This document shows positions 54,501 through 58,392 of a DNA stretch of 64,000 bases, piece by piece. Location of the stretch: NCBI GenBank assembly GCA_031213475.1, contig JARUPZ010000011.1:3622001-3686000 (forward strand), in the 5' to 3' direction. The position numbers and the translations under genes are program-made. Under the pieces are notes generated by a model, which worked only from the letters and a program-made list of their open reading frames with translations, made no database searches and had not been told where the DNA came from. This DNA is from Nereocystis luetkeana (Eukaryota; Sar; Phaeophyceae; Laminariales; Laminariaceae). The first letter of the stretch is position 1; every line of letters begins with the position of its first letter.

Positions 54501-56353
54501 AGGGCCTCTGAGGTGCGTGCGACCATTGAGTTTCTACCGTAGTTACCAGTATGGAAACAGGGTATACGGTATTGACGGCTTCGGCGCCTGTTCCGCGAAA
54601 GCGCAACGTGAGCTGGCAAGCGTGCTGCGCTCACGCGCCGCAGGCGTGTAGCCACCAGACAGGGGGGGCGCCAGAGCGCCGCCGGAGGCAAAAACATGCG
54701 ACAATTGCGTTAAACCACGTCCGAAAATAACTTGACAAAGTGTGTTAATATCCTTTGTAGACGCCCAAAACATTTTTTTCAACCAAAAATCGATTGCAAC
54801 AAAAAAACATTCTTGACTGCGGCGAAAAATGAAAGGTTGCACGGCGTGAAGCCTCGTTTTGCGCGCGGCACGCCTTCCGAGATTTGTTGTGCCGAACAGC
54901 AATGAATTCCAAAGCCGGAAGTTGCGCCAGGGCAACAGCTGCTTCGTGCGCTACCGTTAACCGCCCTGCGGCATTTCAGCGGGGCGGAGATCTCTGCTGT
55001 CATCTCCTGTTTCAGGCGTGGGCCTTACCACAACCGGCAGTATTGCGTGGGAACGGAAAAGCAAGCTGGTTTCAGACCAGAGCCCCTCTCTCACACGTTA
55101 CTCGTAGCACACCCCCTTGTTAGCACTCTCCTGGTTGCCGGTACCACCCCCTTTGTTGTCGACTCCCTCGCTATCACACCCTCCTGTTATCACGTCATCT
55201 GCAGCCGTCTGGCCTACGTACTGCAGGTCTATTAACGCTCCGTAGCAATTACTACTACCGTCAGGGCACACGTTATCCCCCCGCCCCCGTTACCACAGCC
55301 CCTAGCTGCGGGGCTCCCGTGCATGCTGCCATATCACCGGGATTACAGCAGTAGGTAGCACACCCCGCCCCAACTGCCTTGGCACCGGGGGTGCGTCGGA
55401 TAGTACACCCCGTCCCAGAACACACACGGCGGTGATGATCTTTTTCGAGGCTGAAGTGTTATCACCGGGTTGTGCTAAAATTTTATCACCGGGGTGTGTT
55501 TTCTTCCGTGGTATATATATACTGATACGGTATACCGGCAGCGATAAACTCGGTACACTGCTGTACCTGGTACCGTTGGTACCGTTGGTACGTGGCGTTG
55601 CTTGTTGCGTAATACTACTGCTGTAATTGAATATAATAGGGTGGATGCGCAAGACTTGGCAAGTAAGGTTTATCCTGTTTCTTGCCACCCGCACCGTTTG
55701 GGTTTTCCTTGCTGCATCGTATATACTGCTTCAACTGCTGTGTCTTGTGCTGATCAAGTTGGGTATCATGTCATGACTAGCATGCGTTCGAGCTCTGTGC
55801 GCGCTACCCAGGACAGCGACCAGTTCCGAGTACGACCCTCTACCACAGCAGTCGGGACAACGAGGCAGTAGCTCGGGCTCGCCTTCTCTAGTTGATCGTC
55901 TTCTCTTTCCCCTTCACGATCAGTCACCCCCTTTAGCTCGGGCAGCGACGCACCCCCGCCCGCTGCTGTCCGCGCGTCCTCATCCACTCTCTTTCTCTTG
56001 TCGCCACCGACATGGCCGCTGGTGCTCGACAGCGCTCGACGATGCCCGGAAAACCTGAGTAGAGAGCTGTGGCCCGCAACGCCAAGCTGCGACGCTGCTC
56101 TCAATGGCGTGTGCCGTGCCACATCTGCTGGTGGCGGAAGGGTTGCTGCTAAGGGTGTTTTACTGCTGATGTGTTGGTGAACACGGAATGAGCAACCCAA
56201 GCCACCGCTGCTCTTCAGGCATGGCGGTGATAGATGGGGCACAGGCGTAGTGCAGGTCAAGGAGTGCTTCCTTGCGCAGCGAGACGCTGGTCGAAGCATA
56301 GCAACGGCCACGTGACCACTGCTACGAGCGCTTAGATATTTACAGCACTTCAA
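18261..56353 (-). CDS. half-size ABC transporter, ABCB8/ABCB10/TAP type, 16 exons
   Basis: Exons, 5' to 3' on the minus strand: 56353-55928, 53834-53669, 44687-44612, 44107-44003, 41302-41227, 39103-38912, 36919-36848, 34032-33913, 32867-32766, 31474-31295, 29423-29361, 28676-28518, 26572-26438, 24959-24826, 22951-22810, 18347-18261. Every junction joins in phase, giving 744 residues, close to human ABCB10. Layout: presequence of about 140 residues, six membrane helices in exons 2-9, then one nucleotide-binding domain. The ATPase motifs are complete: Walker [11 protein letters not shown]-loop EQEPVLF, signature MSGGQKQR, Walker [13 protein letters not shown] and switch histidine VAHRLST. The family works as a homodimer that exports substrates across the mitochondrial inner membrane or other organelle membranes. 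The substrate is not predictable here. Introns make up about 94 % of the gene and host almost all MITE-A copies. Least certain are the exon 1-2 and exon 2-3 junctions. Confidence 0.95.
18553..18714 (+). repeat. dispersed repeat family D
   Basis: Starts GTACTCGATGTCATGCATGG, continues with the GTAGTCGTATGACCAT block, a TTTTCACCGATCAGGCAG block and GCTTGCACCAGG. Full-length type; the end matches 26768-26935. Confidence 0.8.
18739..18835. mobile_element. MITE-B copy
   Basis: Complete, bounded by GGTTAACC-type ends on both sides. In ABC intron 15. Confidence 0.9.
19452..19836 (+). mobile_element. tRNA-headed SINE, head type 1, full length
   Basis: The head (GGCGTCCCCGGTGGCTTGGT) carries an A-box and, about 45 bases on, a B-box-like GGGGTCGAGTTTCACC. 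A central core follows with ATTCGATG, GCTGAACCCTATGCGCGATA and GGCGCGTACCGG. The end is an A-rich tail. Same subfamily as the copy at 60.5 kb. Confidence 0.85.
19874..20092. mobile_element. MITE-A, outer copy interrupted by a second MITE-A
   Basis: Left arm decayed (ACCATATTGAATAGGACC), right arm complete to CCCCCGTAA. The inner copy splits it after TTTTTACTA. Confidence 0.9.
19943..20054. mobile_element. MITE-A, inner copy
   Basis: Begins CTACGGGGGGCC, ends CCCCCGTAA, flanked by TA on both sides. It carries an extra CCAGGTA in its right arm. Confidence 0.92.
20100..20217. repeat. dispersed repeat family C, copy 2
   Basis: Runs CCAGAACGGGGAAGGTT, GCCCGTAAATACC, TTTTCGGAAATATCTGG, CCGAAAATATAATGTTCGAC. 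It matches the reverse strand at 57.0-57.17 kb. Confidence 0.7.
20594..20626. repeat. (AGC)n microsatellite
   Basis: About 11 AGC units in ABC intron 15. They produce the Ser- and Ala-runs of two short open frames here that I do not accept as genes. Confidence 0.9.
20994..21098. mobile_element. MITE-A copy
   Basis: Left end decayed; right end CCCCCGTAA intact. Confidence 0.88.
21202..21312. mobile_element. MITE-A copy
   Basis: Both ends intact with TA duplication. Central extra CACACCAGTA, possibly a decayed TA-CCAGG-TA insertion. Confidence 0.93.
21408..21504. mobile_element. MITE-B copy
   Basis: Complete, both arms well conserved. Confidence 0.9.
22030..22310 (+). other. protein-like patch, unrecognised, broken
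   Basis: Plus-strand text here reads protein-like (for example [20 protein letters not shown]), but no long frame holds and no domain is recognised. It may be the remnant of a mobile-element gene inside ABC intron 15. Confidence 0.25.
22810..22951 (-). CDS. ABC transporter exon 15, D-loop and H-loop
   Basis: Reads (S)[20 protein letters not shown] then [20 protein letters not shown] and CVLNKGE. D-loop SALD and switch histidine in VAHRLST. Donor GGGGAG/gtgaga, phase 0. Confidence 0.97.
23066..23162. repeat. (GCGCACGCACA)n minisatellite
   Basis: About nine units of 10-11 bp in ABC intron 14, giving open frames in several phases by periodicity alone. Confidence 0.92.
23488..23513. repeat. (CAG)n microsatellite
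   Basis: About eight CAG units in ABC intron 14. Confidence 0.9.
24420..24612 (-). mobile_element. SINE fragment, core and tail only
   Basis: Minus strand carries the core (GCGATGCGAGTCC, TTCTCGCGATAAAAA, GGACCCGGACCTGAATTACG) but no tRNA-like head. Confidence 0.7.
24826..24959 (-). CDS. ABC transporter exon 14, signature and Walker B
   Basis: [20 protein letters not shown] then [20 protein letters not shown] and DEAT. The signature is MSGGQ instead of the usual LSGGQ. It leaves in phase 2 (AG/gtgggc), and exon 15 completes the serine. The acceptor sits directly on a (CCTT)n tract of more than 100 bases. Confidence 0.97.
24962..25090. repeat. (GGAA)n tract next to exon 14 acceptor
   Basis: About 125 bases of GGAA/GGGA units on the plus strand, thus a (TTCC)n pyrimidine tract on the transcribed strand, ending at the acceptor of ABC exon 14. 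Confidence 0.95.
25247..25334. repeat. 31-bp tandem repeat, three copies
   Basis: Identical units TCCATCAACCATTTCTGTGC..., period 31, the third shortened. No spacers, so not a CRISPR array. Confidence 0.95.
25388..25464. mobile_element. MITE-A, right end missing
   Basis: Left end TTACGGGGGACCATAG intact, lost after GTGTACCAT. Confidence 0.88.
25620..25935. repeat. degenerate tandem array of CCCCTAATTGCAAC units
   Basis: Seven or more units of about 40 bp (CCCCTAATTGCAACACCAAC ... GTACCACGC). It grades into CAACAC-rich DNA up to about 26.05 kb. A shorter array of the same word lies at 42.50-42.62 kb. Confidence 0.85.
26438..26572 (-). CDS. ABC transporter exon 13, Q-loop
   Basis: 45 residues from [20 protein letters not shown] to ANASAFIE. 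The glutamine of EQEPVLF is the Q-loop residue. Acceptor CGTCCAG, donor ATCGAG/gtaaag. Confidence 0.97.
26637..26750 (+). repeat. dispersed repeat family D
   Basis: GTACTCGATATCATGCATGG to TTGCTTGCACCAGG, preceded and followed by G-runs. Confidence 0.85.
26768..26935 (+). repeat. dispersed repeat family D, tandem second copy
   Basis: Follows the previous copy after a G-run of about 18 bases. Extends further, to GTTCGGCGAGTCGCTTGG, as in the copy at 18.55 kb. Confidence 0.85.
27382..27462. repeat. 27-bp tandem repeat, three copies
   Basis: Units ACACGGGCCGTGATGCCTCT... with period 27. Each contains the palindrome CACGGGCCGTG. Confidence 0.93.
27741..27822. repeat. dispersed repeat family C, short copy
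   Basis: TTTTTTCGGAAAATATCTGG ... CCGAAAATACAACGTTTCGA after a (TG)n run. Confidence 0.6.
27839..27935. mobile_element. MITE-B copy
   Basis: Complete; arms GTACTGCAGTCCCGTTTTGG and complement. Confidence 0.9.
28098..28195. mobile_element. MITE-B copy
   Basis: Complete; a few arm mismatches. Lies 160 bases from the previous copy. Confidence 0.9.
28306..28378. repeat. (TC)n microsatellite
   Basis: About 35 TC units in ABC intron 12. On the transcribed strand it is (GA)n. Confidence 0.95.
28518..28676 (-). CDS. ABC transporter exon 12, Walker A
   Basis: 53 residues with the P-loop [19 protein letters not shown] and [19 protein letters not shown]. Acceptor CGCACAG, donor GGCAGG/gtgaga. The frame opens with GTG after the acceptor, so no start codon is involved. 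Confidence 0.97.
29361..29423 (-). CDS. ABC transporter exon 11, A-loop
   Basis: 21 residues, [20 protein letters not shown] then E. The tyrosine of FSYP is the A-loop aromatic that stacks on adenine. Acceptor TTAACCCAG, donor CTCGAG/gtgaga. Confidence 0.95.
29836..29864. repeat. G29 homopolymer
   Basis: An uninterrupted run of 29 G a few bases upstream of a MITE-B in ABC intron 10. Length may be affected by sequencing error. Confidence 0.85.
29871..29964. mobile_element. MITE-B copy
   Basis: Complete, with more arm substitutions than most. Confidence 0.85.
29965..30028. mobile_element. MITE-A remnant
   Basis: GTACACATAAAAACCTAT ... CATTTGGTCCTGATT is the reverse-oriented interior of MITE-A without its ends, abutting the next copy. 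Confidence 0.6.
30031..30136. mobile_element. MITE-A copy
   Basis: TTACGGGGGGCC to CCTCCGTAG. Confidence 0.92.
30230..30268. repeat. (AT)n microsatellite
   Basis: About 19 TA units in ABC intron 10. Confidence 0.95.
30548..30680. mobile_element. diverged MITE-B relative
   Basis: Arms TCCCGTTTTCGGGGACAAAC and a partner are present but separated from the ends by extra bases. Confidence 0.6.
31211..31262 (-). repeat. dispersed repeat family D, fragment
   Basis: Reverse-strand GTACTCGATATCATGCATGG and the following GACCAT block only. Confidence 0.75.
31295..31474 (-). CDS. ABC transporter exon 10, TMD-NBD linker
   Basis: 60 residues: [20 protein letters not shown], an Ala/Ser-rich linker, then MVAGRVVFK, the first strand of the ATPase domain. 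Acceptor GCTTTAG, donor TTCAAG/gtacag. Confidence 0.95.
32115..32219. mobile_element. MITE-A copy
   Basis: CTACGGGGGACCACAG to CCCCCGTAA. Confidence 0.93.
32766..32867 (-). CDS. ABC transporter exon 9, TM6
   Basis: 34 residues beginning [20 protein letters not shown], the family's GxLSVGDLTSFLLY block and the last membrane helix. Acceptor TGACAG, donor TCACAG/gtacaa, phase 0. A CAGA-type microsatellite covers the upstream intron edge. Confidence 0.96.
32880..33030. repeat. (CAGA)n microsatellite
   Basis: Interrupted CAGA/CAGT units just upstream of ABC exon 9; CAAA-rich DNA follows to about 33.2 kb. Confidence 0.9.
33913..34032 (-). CDS. ABC transporter exon 8, TM5
   Basis: 40 residues beginning [20 protein letters not shown], ending AVMALGGQQ. 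The only donor that keeps the frame into exon 9 is CAG/gcacgt, a GC-AG intron. A minisatellite of about 500 bp starts some 50 bases before its acceptor. Confidence 0.92.
34082..34592. repeat. minisatellite of ATCATCTACAGAT units
   Basis: About 35 degenerate units of 12-15 bp in ABC intron 7, ending some 50 bases before the exon 8 acceptor. On the minus strand it gives a spurious DDLSVDD-type frame. Confidence 0.95.
34731..34842. mobile_element. MITE-A copy with CCAGGTA insertion
   Basis: Both ends intact. Interior reads AAATATATACCAGGTAGGTT where other copies have AAATATATAGGTT. Confidence 0.95.
34875..34974. mobile_element. MITE-B copy
   Basis: Complete; the left arm has CAAACTGCTGTCCCG instead of GACCGCAGTCCCG. 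Confidence 0.85.
35016..35231. repeat. head-to-head pair of family D repeats forming a hairpin
   Basis: Plus copy 35016-35085 and minus copy 35163-35231 are near-identical arms of about 70 bases around a spacer of about 78 bases. Each arm ends in a run of G or C. Confidence 0.9.
35478..35794. mobile_element. Mutator-like non-autonomous DNA transposon
   Basis: 317 bp. The 10-bp direct repeat CCGTCGTAAC flanks it (35468-35477 and 35795-35804). Terminal inverted repeats of about 35 bp begin GGCTC and share GTGCAGGAGCGTC. A 9-11 bp target duplication plus TIRs is the Mutator (MULE) pattern. No transposase. It carries a telomere-like array inside. Confidence 0.8.
35650..35709. repeat. telomere-like array inside the Mutator-like element
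   Basis: Units GGGTTC (three), GGGCTA, then GGGTTA-type repeats. TTAGGG is a known telomere repeat in many eukaryotes, and here it is interstitial. Confidence 0.85.
36097..36212. mobile_element. diverged MITE-A relative
   Basis: GCGGGGGGAGCATAGCAATCAGGACC to CCCTCCGTAA flank a diverged interior. Confidence 0.65.
36316..36412. mobile_element. MITE-B copy
   Basis: Complete; left arm has CCTTTTTGGGGGGAAAACC. Confidence 0.88.
36498..36521. repeat. C24 homopolymer
   Basis: C-run of about 24 followed 20 bases later by (TTG)n. Confidence 0.85.
36541..36584. repeat. (TTG)n microsatellite
   Basis: About 14 TTG units in ABC intron 7. Confidence 0.95.
36740..36822 (-). repeat. dispersed repeat family D, fragment
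   Basis: Minus-strand copy ending in a C-run that also forms the start of ABC intron 7, 25 bases from the exon 7 donor. Confidence 0.8.
36848..36919 (-). CDS. ABC transporter exon 7
   Basis: 24 residues, [20 protein letters not shown] then YSSK, the family's NVRTVRAFGKE block. Acceptor CGCTTCAG, donor TCGAAG/gtgagc, phase 0 at both ends. Confidence 0.96.
37127..37635. repeat. tandem duplication, ATCGAT-rich, two units of about 250 bp
   Basis: Unit 1 (37127-37385) and unit 2 (37427-37635) share CCATCCCCTGGCAT, ATGTCC.CACTG.ACGAAAA, CGACGTAT and GATTCCGATATCGATATCCG in the same order. Confidence 0.8.
38578..38682. mobile_element. MITE-A copy
   Basis: TTACGGGAGGCCATAG to CCCCCGTAA, TA on both sides. 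Confidence 0.94.
38912..39103 (-). CDS. ABC transporter exon 6, TM3-TM4
   Basis: 64 residues, phase 0 at both ends. Two membrane helices surround [20 protein letters not shown], then a basic cytosolic helix [20 protein letters not shown] and VAEE. The donor GAG/gtgggtggg runs straight into a (GGGT)n and then a (GCCGCA)n-type repeat. A MITE-B ends 47 bases before the acceptor. Confidence 0.96.
39151..39250. mobile_element. MITE-B copy, diverged
   Basis: Left arm good; right arm CCCCACGTCGGGGTGCTGCC diverged. Ends 47 bases upstream of the ABC exon 6 acceptor. Confidence 0.75.
39261..39371. mobile_element. MITE-B copy
   Basis: Arms GGACCGCAGTGCCGTTTGG and CGAAACGAGACTGCAGCCC. Confidence 0.8.
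39569..39667. mobile_element. MITE-B copy
   Basis: Left arm canonical; right arm ends CACTACATAAAGGGCTTA. Confidence 0.85.
39778..40047 (-). mobile_element. SINE fragment interrupted by MITE-A
   Basis: TCATCCCATTTACTGTCTT on the left and CTCAGATCCGGGCTCACTAA on the right match the tail and core of the SINE at 50.6 kb. The two halves are split by the MITE-A at 39838. Confidence 0.75.
39838..39942. mobile_element. MITE-A inserted in a SINE
   Basis: Both ends intact, TA duplication on both sides. Confidence 0.94.
40052..40163. mobile_element. MITE-A copy
   Basis: TCACGGGGGGCCATAG to CCCCCGTAA; interior in reverse orientation, with a small TTTAATAA insertion. Confidence 0.93.
40177..40281. mobile_element. 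MITE-A copy
   Basis: Intact ends, 13 bases from the previous copy. Confidence 0.94.
40306..40410. mobile_element. MITE-A copy
   Basis: Left end intact, right end CCCCCGTAT. Confidence 0.93.
40483..40588. mobile_element. MITE-A copy
   Basis: Intact ends with TA on both sides, reverse interior. Confidence 0.95.
40682..40795. mobile_element. MITE-A copy with CCAGGTA insertion
   Basis: AAAAACCTACCAGGTATATATT where sister copies read AAAAACCTATATATT. TA on both sides. Confidence 0.95.
41108..41216. mobile_element. MITE-A copy beside ABC exon 5
   Basis: TTACGGGGGATCC to CCCCCCCGTAA. Its edge is 10 bases inside intron 5 from the exon 5 donor. Confidence 0.93.
41227..41302 (-). CDS. ABC transporter exon 5
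   Basis: Reads [20 protein letters not shown], the TGELINRLSSD block of ABCB proteins, then SHAAQ. Donor CGCAG/gtgagc. A MITE-A lies only 10 bases into the following intron. Confidence 0.96.
41951..42056. mobile_element. MITE-B copy
   Basis: Arms canonical; a 10-base internal duplication of TTGTCCCCAA. Confidence 0.9.
42497..42620. repeat. short array of CCCCTAATTGCAAC words
   Basis: Seven degenerate words of the type seen at 25.62-25.94 kb. Confidence 0.75.
43418..43522. mobile_element. MITE-A copy, left end decayed
   Basis: Interior AGTAAACAGGACCAAATG; right end CCCCCCGTAA. Confidence 0.88.
43659..43762. mobile_element. MITE-A copy
   Basis: TTACTGGGGACCATAG to CCCCCCGTAA. Confidence 0.92.
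44003..44107 (-). CDS. ABC transporter exon 4, intracellular loop 1
   Basis: The acceptor GCGAAG follows a C-run. The exon reads [20 protein letters not shown] and [11 protein letters not shown], matching the family's AGERVVARLR...EIAFFDKTRTGE block. The split arginine codons at both ends are restored by the neighbours. Confidence 0.95.
44215..44311. repeat. (GGA)n / (GTAGGA)n microsatellite
   Basis: About 95 bases of GGA units in ABC intron 3, close to the exon 4 acceptor; a pyrimidine tract on the transcribed strand. Confidence 0.93.
44612..44687 (-). CDS. ABC transporter exon 3, TM2
   Basis: Acceptor GTACAG, donor GGCAG/gtaagt. It reads [20 protein letters not shown] then MLSG. It is the second membrane helix, entered in phase 1 and left in phase 2. 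The intron before it is about 9 kb, the longest of the gene. Confidence 0.9.
45051..45160. repeat. dispersed repeat family C, with (GA)n expansion
   Basis: TTTCCGAAACACG ... GAGAGA run ... CCTTTCCGAAAACAGAATGC and GCACCCT. Confidence 0.55.
45779..45892. repeat. minisatellite of CAAATCATACAGAT units
   Basis: About nine degenerate units of 9-14 bp in ABC intron 2. Confidence 0.9.
46081..46175. mobile_element. MITE-B copy
   Basis: Arms AGTGCTGCAGTCCCGTGTTG and complement. Confidence 0.88.
46355..46448. mobile_element. MITE-B copy
   Basis: One of the least diverged copies; arms pair almost perfectly (GAGGACCGCAGTCCCGTTCT and complement). Confidence 0.92.
47448..47552. mobile_element. MITE-B copy
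   Basis: Left end has an 8-base insertion after CCCTCTTTTA; rest canonical. Confidence 0.88.
48623..48834. mobile_element. MITE-A, outer copy interrupted by a second MITE-A
   Basis: CTACGGGGGACCATAG to CCCCCGTAA, TA on both sides, split after TTTTTACTA. Confidence 0.95.
48692..48796. mobile_element. MITE-A, inner copy
   Basis: Perfect ends TTACGGGGGACC / GGTCCCCCGTAA with TA on both sides. Opposite orientation to the outer copy. Confidence 0.96.
49090..49777. mobile_element. foldback element with long inverted arms
   Basis: The left arm starts AATGCCAAAAATAGGTA and the right arm is its complement, ending at TGGCATT. Shared blocks in mirror order include TTTTTTAGCCAT/TTTTGAGCCAT, CTGATTGGCCAG, TTCCAGGTAC and CTCAAGTTGG. 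Arms extend at least 220 bases each with moderate identity. No coding frame. In ABC intron 2. Confidence 0.8.
50007..50111. mobile_element. MITE-A copy
   Basis: TTACGGGGGACCAAAA to CCCCCCGTAA. Confidence 0.92.
50459..50920. mobile_element. MITE-A interrupted by a SINE
   Basis: Left part 50459-50555 runs to GGTCCTAGTAAC. Right part 50907-50920 is ATGGTCCCCCATAA. TA flanks both outer ends. The left part also carries a CCAGGTA insertion (ACGTACCAGGTATATATG). Confidence 0.92.
50556..50906 (-). mobile_element. tRNA-headed SINE, head type 2, full length
   Basis: Minus strand: head CGCCCCGGTGGTTCAAGTGG (A-box) and CCTGGGTTCGAGCCCCAGG (B-box), then the core with ATTCGATGCGAGTCG, TTCTCGCGATAAAAATGAAG and GTGACCCCGGATCTGAG, and an A-rich tail. 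It lies in the right arm of a MITE-A. Confidence 0.9.
50936..51409 (-). CDS. hypothetical protein, nested in ABC intron 2
   Basis: Open frame of 157 residues on the same strand as the host gene. Met18 is a likely alternative start ([20 protein letters not shown]). An acidic N-terminus is followed by an Ala/Leu-rich helical part ([40 protein letters not shown]). GC content is higher than in the surrounding intron. No domain, signal peptide or membrane helix is recognised. It could be a small nested gene, a retrocopy fragment or an exon of an unseen transcript. Confidence 0.4.
   Translation of the reverse strand: MPCATGEMCLLPNVEEKMSNTHDKDEDNPSDGEKLDDAGEAEKAGSKKFTAPPPCSDLSLAFSRLLIEQMALSAGSTEAGHLLVRKAKMSLLAAHAAEPARQADIRAFGEQDAVGTAVKHNRQLYRRSFFFRSPGVLDVLNCFCSNHPIFEASFCRY
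51752..51854. mobile_element. MITE-B copy
   Basis: Arms canonical; right end has a small TTAGGC insertion. Confidence 0.88.
53220..53313. mobile_element. MITE-B copy
   Basis: Among the best-conserved copies; arms pair nearly perfectly. Confidence 0.92.
53669..53834 (-). CDS. ABC transporter exon 2, TM1
   Basis: Starts after a poly-T tract and ACAG. It reads [20 protein letters not shown] then a membrane helix ([20 protein letters not shown]), the first TM of the family. I end it at ACTG/gtgcgt (phase 1), which gives [18 protein letters not shown] and a TM1-TM2 loop of normal length. A second phase-1 donor 63 bases further (AGTG/gtatgc) would add 21 residues and cannot be excluded. Confidence 0.85.
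54286..54389. mobile_element. MITE-A copy
   Basis: TTACGGGGACCATAG to CCCCCCCGTAA, in ABC intron 1. Confidence 0.93.
55085..55510. repeat. degenerate array of GTTATCACACCCC words
   Basis: CACACCCC and GTTATCAC words recur irregularly; the complement (GGGGTGTGATAAC) recurs at 48.43-48.62 and 48.90-49.04 kb. In ABC intron 1. Confidence 0.55.
55928..56353 (-). CDS. ABC transporter exon 1, presequence
   Basis: 142 residues, Ser/Arg/Ala-rich, with no hydrophobic signal peptide. Met19 (base 56299, [13 protein letters not shown]) is an alternative start. The stretch [11 protein letters not shown] resembles a mitochondrial processing site (arginine shortly before the cut, then a second Icp55-like step). 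I place the donor after SLPELKG (GGG/gtgact, phase 0), which joins [19 protein letters not shown]. The donor is weak, so this junction is the least secure of the gene. No plastid bipartite signal is seen. Confidence 0.7.
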
Positions 56354-57459
56354 GTGATGCCTCCGATTTCATATCAAAGGAGTTCCAGAACAGATAGATG
56401 CATCTTTCAACGGGAATCGGGACAAGATATATGTATCTAAAGCGGCGGGTGGACTGGCTCAGGGACAGCAGTTGTTGTATCTGTGTCGTGCGGATGTTGC
56501 TTGCTTGATGTTCGCACTATCGCCCCCGTGGCAGCAAACTACTCCTGCGAGGATCACAACGTCGGCTGTTCTTCCTTCGCGCCTAATTATACGTATAGGG
56601 GATCATCAGCAGGATGCGTTTCCCCCGCGGGTACGTTTTACGTTTCCAAGCCTCGGTTGTTACCCTTCGCTGTGTATCTCCAGGTACGCCGTATCCGTAT
56701 ATCAGGTACCAGGGGTTCACGCCTTACCCGTATCAAGGTACAAGGGGCTCACGCCTATACCCACATCAGGCGCAAGTGGCTCCACAGACTGAGACAGATT
56801 GAAGCGCGATGCCCGGCGACGCCACGAGGTACATGCGCGGACGCGCTGGACGATCGAGGTGCGAAAAACCGTGGTGGCTGTAGCGGCGCGAAGGGGGCAT
56901 GGTGAGTGTTGCCGGGGGGGCGAGCAGGTATCCCCCCTCTACAGCTCTATACGAGAGTACCGATAGGTAGCATATGATAGCAGCATGCCTAGGTACGTAC
57001 CGTAAAGAGCGTTGAGCTGGCACAGGGGTGCGATCGTTTCTCAGCGCTCGTTTTCTCGACAACGGCAAGTCTCGAACATTGTATTTTCGGAAGAGGCTCT
57101 CTCTCGACCAGATTTTTCCGAATACACATTGTCCGGTATTTATGGGCAACCTTAACCTTCCCGTTCTGAAAAAATCGAGCGCTCGAAAACGATCGCCCCC
57201 CTGCCCCCTAAGTGCGATAACTCGCACCCTTACGGCAAACCACGGGTGCGCACTCACATGTACGAAACGTTGCAGAAAACACCCTCCTCATATCCTCGTC
57301 CCACGGTCTGCATGCAACATGTCTTCTCTCCAGCACACGGATGCTCAGCACGTAGTTGTAGTGGTCACCCGCTGATAGTGAATCTTTCCTATACAAGATT
57401 ATTTTTCTGGTTGGCTAACGGGTAACAGGTATATTATAAGCGGCCCAATCAATGTACAG
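56354..57459. other. region upstream of the ABC transporter gene
   Basis: Should contain the ABC gene promoter; I see no clear TATA box. A 140-residue frame on the plus strand (56483-56905) starts 130 bp away in divergent orientation. Its only order is an internal repeat (ISGTRGSRLTRIKVQGAHAY) from a tandem repeat in the DNA, so I do not call it a gene. Confidence 0.5.
57003..57172 (-). repeat. dispersed repeat family C, longest copy
   Basis: Minus strand runs CAGAACGGGAAGGTT, GCCCATAAATACC, GTATTCGGAAAAATCTGG, CGAAAATACAATGTTCGA, AACGATCGCACCCCTGTGCC, CTCTTTACGGTAC, linking blocks seen separately at 16.2 and 20.1 kb. Confidence 0.7.
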
Positions 57460-58392
57460 TGTTATGATCAAGGTCGGGACACTTTGTATCCCTGGACAGG
57501 ATTGCCTATTAAGTCGGTACTCGTTGGTACTCAGGTGTGTTGTTTGCTTAGAGATAGAAGAAGGGCAACTTTATTCCTTTCGTGCACGCGGAGACTGAGA
57601 GCCTAGGTCGTGCCAGGAAAACCCCTGGTTTTCCATCTAAGATACGCCTCCACAGTACTACAAATACGACCCCAATACTTGAACCCAGGTAACTACCGGG
57701 CTTTCAGCCTCATTCAAGGCAGTATCATAACACTGGCCCACTTTGATGAGCCGTATATGTAGAATTATTGGAAAATTATGGAAACCCCGATTCCACGAAC
57801 TAGAACGTGAGTCGAAGGTGCGGCTCCTCAAAACCCACTCCCACACCTCTGAACGGCAAGGAAAATGAAGCCGGCAAACTACGTCAATAAAGAGAAAGAA
57901 AGGAAGACCTAGCCTTAAGGGGCAGAAATGAATCGTCAACGAAAGCCATCGCCATGCCACCCGCAACGTGGGTAGGGCGAGAAAGTGCCGACGGAAAAGC
58001 GAAGTGTGACCACAAAAAACGAGACGGTCCTGTTCCCCAGAAGGGGTTGTCAATGTTATCCAAATCGCCCCCAGCTCCAGAGCGGGGGGGGATCGGTAGG
58101 ACGACGCCACTTGTGATGGTCAAGGTCGGGACACTTTGTATCCCTGGACAGGTCTGCCTGTTAAATCGGTACTCGTTGGTACTCGCGTGTGTTGTTTTCT
58201 TACAGATAGAAAAAGAGCAGCTTTGCTCCTCTCGCGCACGCGGAGACTGAGAGCCAACTTCGTGCCTCGCTGGGAAAACCTCTGGTTTTCCATCTAAGAT
58301 ACGCCTCCCGAGTACTGCAAACACGATCCCAACGCTTGAATCCAGGAAACTACCGGGCTTTCAGCCTCATTTAAAGCAGTATCCTATCAACA
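57460..58392. mobile_element. paired direct repeats of about 275 bp, TRIM-like or SINE pair
   Basis: Copies at 57460-57732 and 58112-58392 are in the same orientation, about 87 % alike by eye, with a 379-bp spacer. Copy 1 starts TGTTATGAT and ends ATCATAACA, the TG...CA form of a terminal repeat, and TGGCCCAC follows it directly, as a primer site might. That suggests a small non-autonomous LTR element (TRIM), an old fossil judging by repeat divergence. On the minus strand, however, each copy also has an A-box-like GGGCCAGTG and a B-box-like GGGTTCAAG about 50 bases apart, so two SINEs are possible. No target duplication is seen. Confidence 0.55.

Noticed and set aside
56483-56905. 140-residue divergent gene next to the ABC promoter
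   Set aside because: No domain, and half the frame is a tandem repeat of GTACCAGGGGTTCACGCC type.
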